Notes: generated by a model not told the origin, from the sequence alone. A stretch of 64,000 nt of DNA from Geomesophilobacter sediminis (GCF_016458275.1 NZ_JAEMHM010000016.1:1-64000); one strand, 5' to 3'. Positions 1 to 8,558 are shown, counted from the first letter of the stretch. Numbers and translations: made by a program.

Positions 1-62
1 TCTACGCAGACGTCAAGAAAAAAATGACTGTACTGAACAACTTTTTTAAAGCAAAAAGCTAA
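1..62 (+). CDS. C-terminal end of an unidentified protein (partial)
   Basis: Reading frame 3 is open from the window edge and ends at a TAA at 60-62, giving a Lys-rich tail that ends LNNFFKAKS. It lies 146 nt upstream of the chromate-type transporter on the same strand. The piece is too short to identify. A partner half-transporter would be one possibility, since short CHR proteins are often encoded in pairs, but nothing in these 19 residues shows this. Confidence 0.4.
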   Translation, partial: YADVKKKMTVLNNFFKAKS

Positions 63-208
63 CCGGACAACACTGCCTAAATCCCCCTTTGTTAAAGGGG
101 ACCTAACTGGTCTTGCGGGCGCAGCATGCTGCACCCCTACCGTAAGGGCGCCTACCCACGGCGTGCCCACGTGGCGGTAGGGCCAAGGCAGTATTGAAGG
201 AGCGGTAG

Positions 209-796
209 ATGTTGATCTGGAAGATTTTTTGGCTTTTCACCCGGGTATCCATCTTTTCCTGGGGCGGCGGACCGGCCTCCCTGGCGCTGATGCAGCGTGA
301 AGCGGTCGGAGCGGTCTGGACCCCTCCCGGTGCGGCCGCCGCGGTGCCGTGGGTCACTCCCGAAGAGTTCGCCGACGCGGTCGCGGTCGGAAACGCCCTG
401 CCTGGCCCGATCGCGCCGCAGGTCTCCGCCTACATCGGCTACAAGCTCTCCGGCGTCCCCGGTGCGGTTGCCGCGGCCGCCGGCACCGTCCTTCCCACCA
501 CCCTTCTCATGCTCATCATGGTGGTCTACTTCTTCCGGGTGAAGGAGAGTCCCGCGATCGCCAGCGCCCTCAAGGTGGTGCGCCCGGTAGTCGTGGCGCT
601 GCTGCTCTGGACTGCCTATGACATGGCCTATGCCGTCTTCGGAGTCAGCAAGCAGAGCTGGGGGAGCGCGATGACCATCGGCTGGGACAAGGTCCTGATC
701 GTGGCGGTCACCTTCGCGGTGCTTACGTTCACCAAGATCAACCCGGCGTTCATAATCTTGGCAGCCTCCATTGGCGGTATCATTATCTACCGCTAG
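209..796 (+). CDS. Chromate transporter family (CHR) protein, short single-domain form
   Basis: This 195-residue, very hydrophobic inner-membrane protein carries the CHR family signature: an N-terminal FSWGGGPASLALM segment and, near residues 65-75, the GNALPGPIAPQ motif followed by a YIGYKLSG segment. Family members of about 400 residues have two such domains, while short ones of about 190 residues usually work as pairs. Some export chromate and others have unproven anion substrates, so chromate efflux is a family inference. The ATG has a GGAGCGG ribosome-binding site and is preceded directly by an in-frame TAG, which fixes the start. About five membrane segments can be seen. No second CHR gene follows, so a partner, if any, lies upstream of the window. 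Confidence 0.85.
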   Translation: MLIWKIFWLFTRVSIFSWGGGPASLALMQREAVGAVWTPPGAAAAVPWVTPEEFADAVAVGNALPGPIAPQVSAYIGYKLSGVPGAVAAAAGTVLPTTLLMLIMVVYFFRVKESPAIASALKVVRPVVVALLLWTAYDMAYAVFGVSKQSWGSAMTIGWDKVLIVAVTFAVLTFTKINPAFIILAASIGGIIIYR

Positions 797-887
797 AATT
801 GCTCTTCATTGCAACGCCGGGCTGCAAGCATAATGAACCCGGATGAGCGCCAATCTTCATATGTTTCCTCTTTTCCCGGGAGCGGGT

Positions 888-990
888 GCCCATCGGGCGG
901 GTGAGGGAGGGGGCTTCGTGGGAAATTCCCTCACCCTGACCGTCGCAAGCTCGCTCCCGCGCGCGACCCCAGAGGGAGAGGGAGGTACCG
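888..990. repeat. Intergenic repeat, family A (GGGTGAGG / CCCTCACCC type)
   Basis: A GC-rich stretch between two genes contains GGGTGAGGGAGG, then CCCTCACCCTGACCG, and ends AGAGGGAGAGGGAGG. The same words recur in other intergenic gaps of the window, for example near 13.8, 33.7, 43.1, 52.3, 56.0 and 59.7 kb. The two halves are partly inverted relative to each other, so a hairpin is likely. No coding potential was seen. Confidence 0.6.
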
Positions 991-1063
991 GTCCCCTGGT
1001 ATGAAGATTGATCTAATCGGCTAATCACTTGAGTGGACACGCTCGATGCTAAGGAGGAAGTGG

Positions 1064-1990
1064 ATGCAAAAGATCGTAGCTCTTCTCCTGCTCCTGGCTT
1101 GGCCCTCGCTGGCGGCCGCCACGGTACTCAGCGTCGAGTTCAAATTCACCCCGTTTGTGGGCGAGCCGGCAACTTCGGACCAGGTGGAAACCGTCCCCGG
1201 TGCGGCCCAGGTTTATATCAACGGTGTTCTGGTCAGCGAGCCGGAGGTGGCCAAGAACTCGGTTCCGGTTCTCTTCGACGAGCGGGAGGTCGGTCCTTCG
1301 GTCTGGATTCCGGCGAAATCCCTGGGACCGGTGCTGCGCAAGGGAAGAAACCGGATTCGGGTACGTTTCCAGCCCGCCGATCCCAGCCTGGCCTACCGGG
1401 CCCAGTTCCGCTGGGCGTCGGTGACCGACGCCACCACCAAGCAGGAAGATAGCGCGGGGCGCCTCAGGGAAACCAACCAGGCCGACGAAGGAGTGCAGGA
1501 GAAGAAGGGGCCCGGGCCGGTCGAGTTCGAACGGGAGTTCCAGGCCGACTTTGCCCCCGACCTCCCCTGGCATCATAACGCCCCGGTTACCGCGCTGACC
1601 CAGGCGGACCGAAAGGCACTGATCCAGCTGGTCGAGGAGCGCGCCGCGGCCTTTCGCCCGGATTTTTCGGCCGCCTACCGGATTCTGGCGAAAAGCCCGG
1701 AGCTCGATATCGCCGAGATCCTCAAGGGTAAGTGTCTCGACCAGGGCTATGCCGCCGGCCTGCGCATCGTCACGCTTGCCGCCGACCAGCTGGAGTTTTT
1801 GACCACCGGAAACGCCGAGGTTGTCATCCGCGGCAAATCCGGCAACCTGTTTCGCCCTGCCCATCCTGAAGTCATCGAGAAGGTCAAGGATGACGCCCAG
1901 CTTTGCCTGGGAATCCTCCTCTCCCAGCTCTTCCCGCCGCGACTGGCCGTGGTTCGGGGAGCATCGGGGGGGTGGGAGGTTGTATATTGA
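1064..1990 (+). CDS. Exported hypothetical protein with signal peptide
   Basis: I do not recognise this family. The start at 1064 is chosen over an in-frame ATG at 1046 because an ideal AAGGAGGA (1051-1058) lies between the two, 5 nt before the later ATG. From that start the protein begins MQKIVALLLLLAWPSLAAA, a clear signal peptide. The body of about 290 residues has a beta-rich first half (residues about 20-125), an acidic and charged linker (130-165), and a C-terminal half containing two Cys residues. The stop overlaps the TTG start of the next gene, so the two are translationally coupled. Periplasmic location is inferred from the signal peptide; no function can be assigned. Confidence 0.8.
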   Translation: MQKIVALLLLLAWPSLAAATVLSVEFKFTPFVGEPATSDQVETVPGAAQVYINGVLVSEPEVAKNSVPVLFDEREVGPSVWIPAKSLGPVLRKGRNRIRVRFQPADPSLAYRAQFRWASVTDATTKQEDSAGRLRETNQADEGVQEKKGPGPVEFEREFQADFAPDLPWHHNAPVTALTQADRKALIQLVEERAAAFRPDFSAAYRILAKSPELDIAEILKGKCLDQGYAAGLRIVTLAADQLEFLTTGNAEVVIRGKSGNLFRPAHPEVIEKVKDDAQLCLGILLSQLFPPRLAVVRGASGGWEVVY

Positions 1991-2799
1991 CGCCTAAGAA
2001 TTTCACCCAATCACAGGTCGTGGATGCCTGCCGCATCCTCTTCCCGGGGGCGCTGATCCAGCAGGAGTTCCTCCAGAAGCTGCACGTGCTCACGGTGAAG
2101 CGCAACTACCGGAAGCTGGCCAAGGAGTGCCATCCGGACTGCTGCGCCGAGCCGGCGCGGGCGGCAATGGCCGCGGAACAGTTCCGCAGGATCAACAACG
2201 CCTACGAGCTTTTGTGCGCCTTCGTGCGGGAGCGGGAAATCAGGACCCCGGCGCGGAGCCAGGCCTACCGGCCGGCGGCAACTCCGCAGGCCGCAACGCA
2301 GGAGGTCCGCCCGAAGCAGCAGGGGGAGCGGGTTTTCAGGCCGCGCCCGGTCATTCCCAAGCCGGCGCGCAACCCGGACGACGTCTACTACGATGGACCG
2401 CTGCCGACCTACCGGCTCAAATTCGGCCTCTACCTGTATTACAAAGGGGTCATTCCCTATTCGGCCATCGTGAAGGCGCTCATGTGGCAGCGCGACATGC
2501 GCCCCCCCATCGGGCAGCTCGCGGTCGCCTGGGGGTTCCTGGAGCCGCACTTCGTCTCCGTCATCCGGGCGGCGACCGAGATCCCGGGGACCTTCGGGGA
2601 AAGGGCCGTGAAGCTCGGGCTCCTCTCCGAGGCGCAGATGGGGGTGCTCCTTTTGCACCAGAAGATGATGCAGACGCACGTCGGGAGGTACTTCGTCGGG
2701 AAGGGCTATCTGACCGAGTGGGAGCTGAACAAGCATCTCCGGGAGATGCACCGGTTCAACCAGGGGATCCCGGAGAAGGGGTCGCGGAAGGGGAAATAG
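1987..2799 (+). CDS. J-domain protein with a C-terminal helical domain
   Basis: A divergent J-domain occupies roughly residues 20-65. It has YRKLAKECHPD (the HPD signature that activates DnaK-type chaperones) and the final helix FRRINNAYELL. A Pro/Ala/Arg-rich linker follows, then a C-terminal domain of about 120 residues (GLYLYYKGVIPYSAIVKAL onward) that I cannot name. There is no Gly/Phe region and no zinc-binding domain, so this is a type III (DnaJC-like) protein, not DnaJ. The TTG start at 1987 overlaps the upstream stop (TTGA) and follows GGGAGGT at the proper distance. The longer ORF from 1903 would start inside the upstream gene. The likely role is to recruit Hsp70 to a specific client. 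Confidence 0.8.
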   Translation: MTPKNFTQSQVVDACRILFPGALIQQEFLQKLHVLTVKRNYRKLAKECHPDCCAEPARAAMAAEQFRRINNAYELLCAFVREREIRTPARSQAYRPAATPQAATQEVRPKQQGERVFRPRPVIPKPARNPDDVYYDGPLPTYRLKFGLYLYYKGVIPYSAIVKALMWQRDMRPPIGQLAVAWGFLEPHFVSVIRAATEIPGTFGERAVKLGLLSEAQMGVLLLHQKMMQTHVGRYFVGKGYLTEWELNKHLREMHRFNQGIPEKGSRKGK

Positions 2800-2891
2800 A
2801 GGCGGGGCGTTGGCGGCGTCTGGGTCACCGGATGAGTCCCCTCTGCCAATAGGGGGAGTCCGAGGAGCTTGCGGAAAAAGAGAGGCAAAAG

Positions 2892-2921
2892 AAAAAGCCG
2901 GGGATCGCTCCCCGGCTTTTT
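2892..2921. terminator. Bidirectional rho-independent terminator
   Basis: A 12-bp stem (AAAAAGCCGGGG / CCCCGGCTTTTT) around a 6-nt loop has A and T tracts on both sides. It sits between the J-domain gene and the convergent rlpA-like gene and can serve both. Confidence 0.92.
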
Positions 2922-2949
2922 CTCGTTTTCGCCCGATGTATTTTGGTTT

Positions 2950-3426
2950 CTAGGATTCGTCGTCTTTCAGGACATGGATGGAAACATTTGCCTTTCCTGC
3001 GCCGAAGAACCCTAACTTCTTTGCCGCAGCCCGCGATAAATCGATGAACGGGACGCTCTTCTTGCGGCAACGGTCATTGACTACTACCGTCACTTCCTTG
3101 TTGTTTGCCAGGTTGGTCACCCGCACCTTGGTGCCGAGCGGGAGACTCTGGTGGGCTGCGGTCATCTTGTCCGGATGGTACCGCACGCCCGAAGTGGTTT
3201 TTCTACCCTGGAAACGTTTGGCGTAGTAGGAGGCCACCCCAATGAGCCTCTTTACTACAGATTCCTTCTTTTCTACCGTTTCTTTCTTTTCTGGCGCTAC
3301 TTGCGTTACTTCGCTGGGTGTAGCAGTTTTTTCGGCAGCCAGCAGGGGAAGCGTGTGGATCGGGAGGAGCATGAGGCAAATGGCCAGAATCCGCACCATC
3401 TTGCCGCTCCGCTCGAAAGATGCCAT
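2950..3426 (-). CDS. RlpA-like septal ring lipoprotein/transglycosylase family protein
   Basis: This 158-residue protein has a hydrophobic signal segment at about residues 8-31, a Lys/Glu/Val-rich linker, and then an RlpA-like double-psi beta-barrel: GVASYYAKRFQGRKTTSG, LPLGTKVRVTNLANNKEV, VVVNDRCRKK and the closing DLSRAAAKKLGF. RlpA proteins bind or cleave denuded glycan strands at the septum. The C-terminal SPOR domain of the larger RlpA proteins is absent. ATG at 3426 is preferred because AAAGGAGG stands 5 nt before it; an in-frame GTG at 3432 is too close to that site. The protein lacks a clear lipobox. It is transcribed after the PAS gene but has its own promoter-like sequence. Confidence 0.85.
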   Translation of the reverse strand: MASFERSGKMVRILAICLMLLPIHTLPLLAAEKTATPSEVTQVAPEKKETVEKKESVVKRLIGVASYYAKRFQGRKTTSGVRYHPDKMTAAHQSLPLGTKVRVTNLANNKEVTVVVNDRCRKKSVPFIDLSRAAAKKLGFFGAGKANVSIHVLKDDES

Positions 3427-3454
3427 GCGCACCTCCTTTGTTGGGCGAGGTGAT

Positions 3455-3484
3455 CATATACCACATCCACCGGGCTTAAGTCAA
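3455..3484 (-). promoter_or_regulatory. Sigma-70-type promoter for the rlpA-like gene
   Basis: On the minus strand TTGACT (3484-3479) and TATATG (3460-3455) are 18 nt apart, about 30 nt before the start codon at 3426. This would allow expression separate from the upstream PAS gene. Confidence 0.55.
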
Positions 3485-3501
3485 GGGAAAAGGGGCTGGT
3501 T

Positions 3502-5670
3502 TTACTCTAAGGTACCGATATCGCGTAGGTTTTCCGCGGGGGCGCTCGGCGCGGTTTCGAGGGTAACCGTCGAAGCCGGTTCGTTGCGGCGCCCGATGTC
3601 GGTGGTGTCGTTGATGATCACCACCTCGCGGGTGGTGCTGTCCGCCTCGCTGTGCGGGAAGGCGTAGCGCTTGACCACGAACCATCTCCCGGTCGTTTCG
3701 TGGAAAAGCTCCACTCCCGGGTTTTCCACGTGACTGCGCAGTCCGAGCTCCTCCAAAAAGGCAAGGCAGTCCCGCCCGACGATGTCGCGATGGGCCATGC
3801 CGGTAAATTCCTCCACCGCGCGGTTGAAGCGGCGGATCCTCCCCCACTGGTCCGAGAGGATGAAGAGGTCGCTGATGCAGTCCATGGTCTCTTCCCATTC
3901 CCGCCGGATTCCCTCCATCTGCTGGAACAGGTTCTTCAGCTCCTCGTGTTTCATGTAGAGCTTCGCTTCGCTCTTCAAAAGCTCCTGCTCCAGGTGGCGC
4001 TGCTCGGTAACGTCGCGCGAGATGGCGATGAGGCACGCTTCGCCGCCGTACTCGATGACGTCGGCGGACCAGAGCAGTTCCTTGATCTCCCCCGACTTGA
4101 CCCGGAACCGGACCTCCAGGTTCCGGACGTGCCCGAACTGGTTCATCAGCTTGAGCATCATCATGCGGGCGTCCGGGTCGACCCAGAGCTTGAGGTCGGC
4201 GTAACTGCTCTTGCCGAGCACCTCGTCGCGGGTGTAGCCGGTCATCTCCTGGAACGCCTCGTTCACGTCGATGTAGGTGCCGTCGTCGGCCCGGGTGATG
4301 ACGATGGAGTCGGGGCTGGCGTGGAACGCCTTGGAGAATTTCTCTTCCGAGCTGCGCAGCGCCTGTTCGGCCTCCACGCGCCAGGTGATGTCCTGGTTGG
4401 TGCCGACCATGCGCAACGGATTTCCCTTGGCATCGTAGGTCACCTCGGCGCGTCCCGAAATGGCGCGGACCGAGCCGTCGGGGAGAACGATCCGGTGGTC
4501 GAGGTTGTAGGGCTTCTTGTTGTAGAGCGCGTTGTTGATTGCCTGGATCAGTTGCTCCCGGTCCCCGGGATGGACCATGTTCAGGTATCCCTCGTAGGTC
4601 GGGAGCTGCTGGGCCGGGTCGACCCAGAAGATGCGGTACATCTCCTCGGACCAGCTGATCGTGTCGTTCACGATGTCCCACTCCCAGGTCCCCATGCGGG
4701 AGATCCGCTGGAGCAGGGCGAGGGTCGCCCGACTTTCCCGCAGTTCGTCTTCGAGCTGCCGCTCGGCGGCACTGTCGCGCAGGGAAACGAGAAGGTCGGA
4801 GGAGCCGGGGATGACGGCCCTTTCCACGCCGACGTACATCTCGCTGCCGTTGCGGTGTCTGAGCCGGATATGGAAGGCGTCGCGGGCGGTTTCGGAGACC
4901 GGCTCTCCCCACTGTTTCACAAGCTCCTGCTGCGATTCCGGGTCGGCGAGGTCGGCGAGGAGACGTCCTTCCATTTCCTCGCGGGAGTAGCCGGTGAGCT
5001 CCCGGGCCGCCTGGTTGCTCAGGGTGAGTTTGCCGTCGGGCGTGACGACCGCCATGGCGGTGCCGACGTGTTCCAGCAGGGTGCGGTACGGCTCCCGTGC
5101 CGCCTCGACCAGCTTTTGGCAGCGCTTTTCCAGGGAGAGATCGCGCAGGACCAGGATGAAATCAGCGGCTTCGCGACCGGTCGCGGGAAGGGGGAGGCAG
5201 CGCAGTTCGGTGAGGAGCGGACCATCGTCGGTCCCTTCCACCTCGACCGGCGCGGCCCAGGGGGAGGATGCGGCGAGGAGGTTCGCCGCGGCCCGGGCGA
5301 GTTCCGGATCACGCAGCGCGTCGGAGAGGAGTTTGCCGGCGGGGGAGGCGGTCCCCCACTTTTCGGTGAAGCGGGCGTTTACTCCCTTGATCAGGGATTC
5401 TTTCCCGTTGATGATGCAAAGTCCGTCCCCCGCAGCCTCCAGCACGGCGGCGCAGCGGGCCTCGGCCCGCTTCCAGGCCGCCTCGGCGCGGCGGCGCTGG
5501 GAATCGATGAGCGTTGCCATGAAGGCGGCAACCCCGACGAGGAGCGCGGCAAAGGTGCAGAGGAAAAAGGGAGAGGCGAAGACGCTTCCCAGGAGTGCCA
5601 CTGCCAGCCACGCCAGGGCAAAAGCCGCGAGCGCGAACGCTATGTTCGGGGACTTCAACTGCTCGGACAT
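3502..5670 (-). CDS. Membrane-anchored protein with five PAS domains and no output domain
   Basis: This 722-residue protein starts with two membrane segments (about residues 10-30 and 32-56). Five PAS or PAS-like modules follow, near residues 75-180, 195-305, 325-440, 445-560 and 595-700. Signs include PDGKLTLSNQAARELTGYS, GTWEWDIVNDTISWSEEMYRIF (PAS_3 fold), DGTYIDVNEAFQEMTGYT and WGRIRRFNRAVEEFTGM, with helical linkers between. After the last PAS there are only about 30 low-complexity residues (PASTVTLETAPSAPAENL). No HisKA, HATPase, GGDEF, EAL or receiver domain is present in this frame or directly downstream. PAS proteins normally feed such a module, so this one probably works through a separate partner. 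It follows mqnD by 81 nt on the same strand. Confidence 0.85.
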   Translation of the reverse strand: MSEQLKSPNIAFALAAFALAWLAVALLGSVFASPFFLCTFAALLVGVAAFMATLIDSQRRRAEAAWKRAEARCAAVLEAAGDGLCIINGKESLIKGVNARFTEKWGTASPAGKLLSDALRDPELARAAANLLAASSPWAAPVEVEGTDDGPLLTELRCLPLPATGREAADFILVLRDLSLEKRCQKLVEAAREPYRTLLEHVGTAMAVVTPDGKLTLSNQAARELTGYSREEMEGRLLADLADPESQQELVKQWGEPVSETARDAFHIRLRHRNGSEMYVGVERAVIPGSSDLLVSLRDSAAERQLEDELRESRATLALLQRISRMGTWEWDIVNDTISWSEEMYRIFWVDPAQQLPTYEGYLNMVHPGDREQLIQAINNALYNKKPYNLDHRIVLPDGSVRAISGRAEVTYDAKGNPLRMVGTNQDITWRVEAEQALRSSEEKFSKAFHASPDSIVITRADDGTYIDVNEAFQEMTGYTRDEVLGKSSYADLKLWVDPDARMMMLKLMNQFGHVRNLEVRFRVKSGEIKELLWSADVIEYGGEACLIAISRDVTEQRHLEQELLKSEAKLYMKHEELKNLFQQMEGIRREWEETMDCISDLFILSDQWGRIRRFNRAVEEFTGMAHRDIVGRDCLAFLEELGLRSHVENPGVELFHETTGRWFVVKRYAFPHSEADSTTREVVIINDTTDIGRRNEPASTVTLETAPSAPAENLRDIGTLE

Positions 5671-5751
5671 CCGGTAAGACCTCCACGTACGTTGTGTGGC
5701 TCATTGGCTTATCGGCGCGAATAGGGAAAACCTGAGGAATTTCGCTGCACG

Positions 5752-6612
5752 TCACCGGGGGGTGAAAAGCGGCTCCGAAGAGGGGGGGATGATGCCGGCT
5801 GCCGTGGCACGCTGCAAAAGGTACTGCACCGCCTGCTCACCCTCACTGCCGAGGGTGAGCGAGAAGTCGTTCACGTAGAGCTTGATGTGGGCATCGCAGA
5901 CGGCTTCGCTCATCTCCTGGGAGTGGGCCCGTATGTAGGGGTGCGGCAGGGCGGGATGGGCAAAGGCGTGGCGAACGCTTTCGGTGAGGGCGTCTTCGAT
6001 GGCGCGCAGGGTCTCGCCCCCCAGGGAGCGCTTGGCGGCAATGCCCCCCAGCGGGATCGGGTGCCCGGTATCGGCTTCCCACCAGGCTCCCAGGTCCAGA
6101 AGCTGGGTAAGGCCGTAGGAGGCGTAGGTGAAGCGGGACTCGTGGATGATCACCCCGGCGTCGACCGAGCCGTCGGCGACGGCGCCCATGATCTCGTGGA
6201 AGGGGAGGTACACGAAGTCGGTAAGGGTCGGGTCGTAGAGACGCAAGAGCAGCGCTGCCGTGGTATAGCGGCCGGGGAGGGCGATCTTCTTGCCGGCGAG
6301 CCGGGAAGGATCGAGATCGGCGCGGGCAACGAGCAGCGGGCCGCAGCCCCGCCCCAGCGCGCCGCCGGAGCGGAGCAGAACGTAGTCGGGGAGGATGCGG
6401 CCCATCAGGTGGTAGGAAACCTTGGATACGTCGAGGGCGCGGTCCAGGGCGAGGCGGTTCAGGGTCTCCACGTCCTCCAGGCGCTCGGTGAAGCGAAGCC
6501 CCGCCGCGTCCACCAGGCCGTGGATCAGGGCGTGGAAGATGAAGGTGTCGTTGGGGCAGGGGGAAAAGCCCAGGGTGAGGGGCGTAGCGGTGTTGGTAGA
6601 GCAAGTGTTCAT
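5752..6612 (-). CDS. mqnD: 1,4-dihydroxy-6-naphthoate synthase MqnD
   Basis: This 286-residue protein has the MqnD/MqnA periplasmic-binding-protein-like fold. It begins LTLGFSPCPNDTFIFHAL, the MqnD signature, and continues with DVSKVSYHLMG, GCGPLLVAR and the conserved VIIHESRFTY segment. In the futalosine pathway it converts cyclic dehypoxanthinyl futalosine to 1,4-dihydroxy-6-naphthoate, the precursor of menaquinone. The ATG at 6612 follows AAAAGGTG. The reading frame is open upstream into mqnB, but that part is a shadow of mqnB. It lies 20 nt after mqnB, so the two form an operon. The other pathway enzymes (MqnA, MqnC, MqnE) are not in the window. Confidence 0.95.
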   Translation of the reverse strand: MNTCSTNTATPLTLGFSPCPNDTFIFHALIHGLVDAAGLRFTERLEDVETLNRLALDRALDVSKVSYHLMGRILPDYVLLRSGGALGRGCGPLLVARADLDPSRLAGKKIALPGRYTTAALLLRLYDPTLTDFVYLPFHEIMGAVADGSVDAGVIIHESRFTYASYGLTQLLDLGAWWEADTGHPIPLGGIAAKRSLGGETLRAIEDALTESVRHAFAHPALPHPYIRAHSQEMSEAVCDAHIKLYVNDFSLTLGSEGEQAVQYLLQRATAAGIIPPSSEPLFTPR

Positions 6613-6632
6613 TTTTATTGCACCTTTTTCTG

Positions 6633-7367
6633 CTATTGCTGCCGCGCGTTCAGGTTGTCGAGGTAGGTGAGGAGAAACTGCTGGGCGTTGGTCACCGCAA
6701 GTTGCAGGTTCCATCGCCGGAAGTCGCGGTCCTCGACGAGGTTGCTGATCCCGCGCAGCTCCAGGAAAGGTACCCCGTAGATGAGCGCCACCTGGGCCAC
6801 CGCGCCACCTTCCATGTTTTCGCAGATGCCGGGAAAGCGCTGCAGCATCTCGGTGCCGCGGACAGCCGTGCCGCTGCAGGTCGACACGGTGAGAAAGCCG
6901 CCCAGTGCGGTCCGGTAGCCGCGGGTTTCCGCGTCGAAACGGGCCTGTTCGGCAAGGTCCCGGGCCAGCGGGATCTCGTTGAATACCTTCTCCCCGCGCT
7001 TCTCGAAAACCGGGATGCCGATCAGGTCGAGGCCGCGCCAACCCTGCGGGGTCTGCACCCCTTCGTCGGCGAGGCTTTCCGAGGACGCCACGGCGAGGTC
7101 GCCGACACCAAGGCCGCTCCCGGGGAACGCCCCGCCACATCCGGTGTTGACGAGAAGGCGCGGGGTGTACCGCTCCAGAAGTAACGTGGTGGCGTACGCC
7201 GCGTTGACTTTGCCGATCCCGGTGATCCCGATGATGACCTCGGAGCCGCCGCGTTCACCCCGGTACACGCCGGGATGGTCGAATCCGGCGACCGGGAGCG
7301 CGGAACATCCTGAAATGAGGAGAGAAACCTCCATTTCGGTCGATGCCGTGACGATGACGGGGGACAT
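6633..7367 (-). CDS. mqnB: Futalosine hydrolase MqnB
   Basis: This 244-residue protein belongs to the nucleoside phosphorylase/nucleosidase superfamily. It has GITGIGKVNAAYATTLLL, the NTGCGGAFPGSGLGVGDLAVAS core, and the C-terminal ENMEGGAVAQVALIYGVPFLELRGISNLV, in which MEGG-A-AQ marks the ribosyl-binding region. It removes the purine base from futalosine (or 6-amino-6-deoxyfutalosine), the step before MqnC. The ATG has AGGAGGCG upstream. It is the first gene of the mqnB-mqnD unit. A general MTA/SAH nucleosidase would look similar, but pairing with mqnD supports MqnB. Confidence 0.93.
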   Translation of the reverse strand: MSPVIVTASTEMEVSLLISGCSALPVAGFDHPGVYRGERGGSEVIIGITGIGKVNAAYATTLLLERYTPRLLVNTGCGGAFPGSGLGVGDLAVASSESLADEGVQTPQGWRGLDLIGIPVFEKRGEKVFNEIPLARDLAEQARFDAETRGYRTALGGFLTVSTCSGTAVRGTEMLQRFPGICENMEGGAVAQVALIYGVPFLELRGISNLVEDRDFRRWNLQLAVTNAQQFLLTYLDNLNARQQ

Positions 7368-7479
7368 GGCAGCGCCTCCTGAACTGAATGAGCTTGACGG
7401 ACGTCGAAGTGTACCATAGCCGAGATCGTCAACTCAAGAGAGAGCTCCGGACGGCGGGGCCCCCGCACCCCCTTTTTTG

Positions 7480-7508
7480 TTGCATTGCTTGGACGTATTG
7501 AATATATT
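7480..7508 (+). promoter_or_regulatory. Possible promoter of the type II secretion operon
   Basis: TTGCAT (7480-7485) and TATATT (7503-7508) are separated by 17 nt, about 50 nt before gspC. The -35 element is weak, so the call is tentative. Confidence 0.4.
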
Positions 7509-7556
7509 CAGACAGTTCTGCCCATTTCTTGCGCACTCTAACTACAAGGGTTTTTC

Positions 7557-8438
7557 ATGCAGCGATGGCTCTTGCCGCTCAACCTACTGCTTGCCCTCCT
7601 GATTCTCGCCGTGCTTGCACTAGTTGCATCCGATCTGGTCAGCTTCAAGATGTCCGCGCTCTTCCCGCGCCGGGCCGCAGGGAGTAGTGCCCCCGCCCCC
7701 CCGCCACCGGCTGCGGAGGACCTCCTCAGCTTCTCCGCGATCCTGGAAAAGGGCCTTTTCGGCAAGGCCACCCAAGGCAAACTCACTCCGATCACCCTGG
7801 CCGCACCGGCCGGGAAAGGTGGTGCCGCCGCGCCGGCGGCCCCTTCCGTCTCCGACCTGACCCTGCTGGGTACCGCCGTCGGCTCCTTCCGCGAGACCTT
7901 TGCCCTCATCGTCAAGGCATCCACCCATGAAGAGCGCGTCTTCCGGCTGGGCGACATGGTCTTTTCCGCCGGACCGTTGGTCGCGGTGAAAAAAGACGTC
8001 GCCGAGATCGTGGTGGGGGGCAAACGGGTGAAGATCCTCACCCCGAACGCCGTCGCCGAGGCGGCCAAACCGGGAGCACCGGCCGCCGGAACGCCGGGGC
8101 TCGCCGCCCCGACCGGCGCCGGCAACTACGTGGTGGACGCGCGCGCCCTGAACGCGGCGCTGGACAACATCGGGCAGGCGATGACCGACGCCCGGCTCCT
8201 GCCCAGCGTCAAGGACGGCAAGGTGGAAGGATTCCGCGCCTCCGAGGTCAAGCCGCAGGGGATTTTCGGCACGGTCGGGATCCGAAACGGCGACGTCCTG
8301 CTCCGGGTGAACGATTTCCCGATCGACTCCCCCGAAAAGGCGATCCAGTCCTTCGCATCGCTCAAGGGGCAGAGCCGGATCAAGCTCGACATGATCCGGG
8401 ACGGCCAGCCGACCACCTTCAATTACGACATCCGCTAG
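7557..8438 (+). CDS. gspC: Type II secretion system protein GspC
   Basis: This 293-residue inner-membrane protein has one N-terminal membrane helix (about residues 5-27), a Pro/Ala-rich periplasmic linker, the HR domain (about residues 85-150, LTLLGTAVGSFRETFALIV ... RVFRLGDMV), a second Ala/Pro linker, and a C-terminal PDZ domain (about 205-293, KPQGIFGTVGIRNGDVLLRVND). GspC links the inner-membrane platform to the secretin: its HR domain docks on the N0 domain of GspD. It is the first gene of a twelve-gene operon that runs to gspN. No good Shine-Dalgarno sequence precedes the ATG (only AAGGG 7 nt before it). Confidence 0.92.
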   Translation: MQRWLLPLNLLLALLILAVLALVASDLVSFKMSALFPRRAAGSSAPAPPPPAAEDLLSFSAILEKGLFGKATQGKLTPITLAAPAGKGGAAAPAAPSVSDLTLLGTAVGSFRETFALIVKASTHEERVFRLGDMVFSAGPLVAVKKDVAEIVVGGKRVKILTPNAVAEAAKPGAPAAGTPGLAAPTGAGNYVVDARALNAALDNIGQAMTDARLLPSVKDGKVEGFRASEVKPQGIFGTVGIRNGDVLLRVNDFPIDSPEKAIQSFASLKGQSRIKLDMIRDGQPTTFNYDIR

Positions 8439-8507
8439 TCCGGGGAGTTGTTTGCAACAGCTGCCATGGAAGCGCCTTTTGCTGCGAGTCCGACGGCTCC
8501 TTTTATA

Positions 8508-8536
8508 GACGTCCCACGTTGAACGTCGAACGTGTT
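8508..8536. repeat. Intergenic repeat, family C (AACGTCGAACGT type)
   Basis: ACGTCCCACGTTGAACGTCGAACGTG lies in the gspC-gspD gap. Related words occur at 42.5 kb, and weaker ones near 33.67 and 58.44 kb. Confidence 0.5.
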
Positions 8537-8558
8537 TTATGATCCCGGGAGGTTTCCT

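Noticed and set aside
3652-5724. A 690-codon plus-strand frame opposite the PAS protein
   Set aside because: The minus strand encodes five recognisable PAS modules; the plus-strand product is compositionally biased and matches nothing.
5752-7140. A fused mqnB-mqnD-like minus-strand frame of 462 codons
   Set aside because: The first 176 codons read mqnB in a wrong frame. The ATG at 6612 with its own ribosome-binding site is the true mqnD start.
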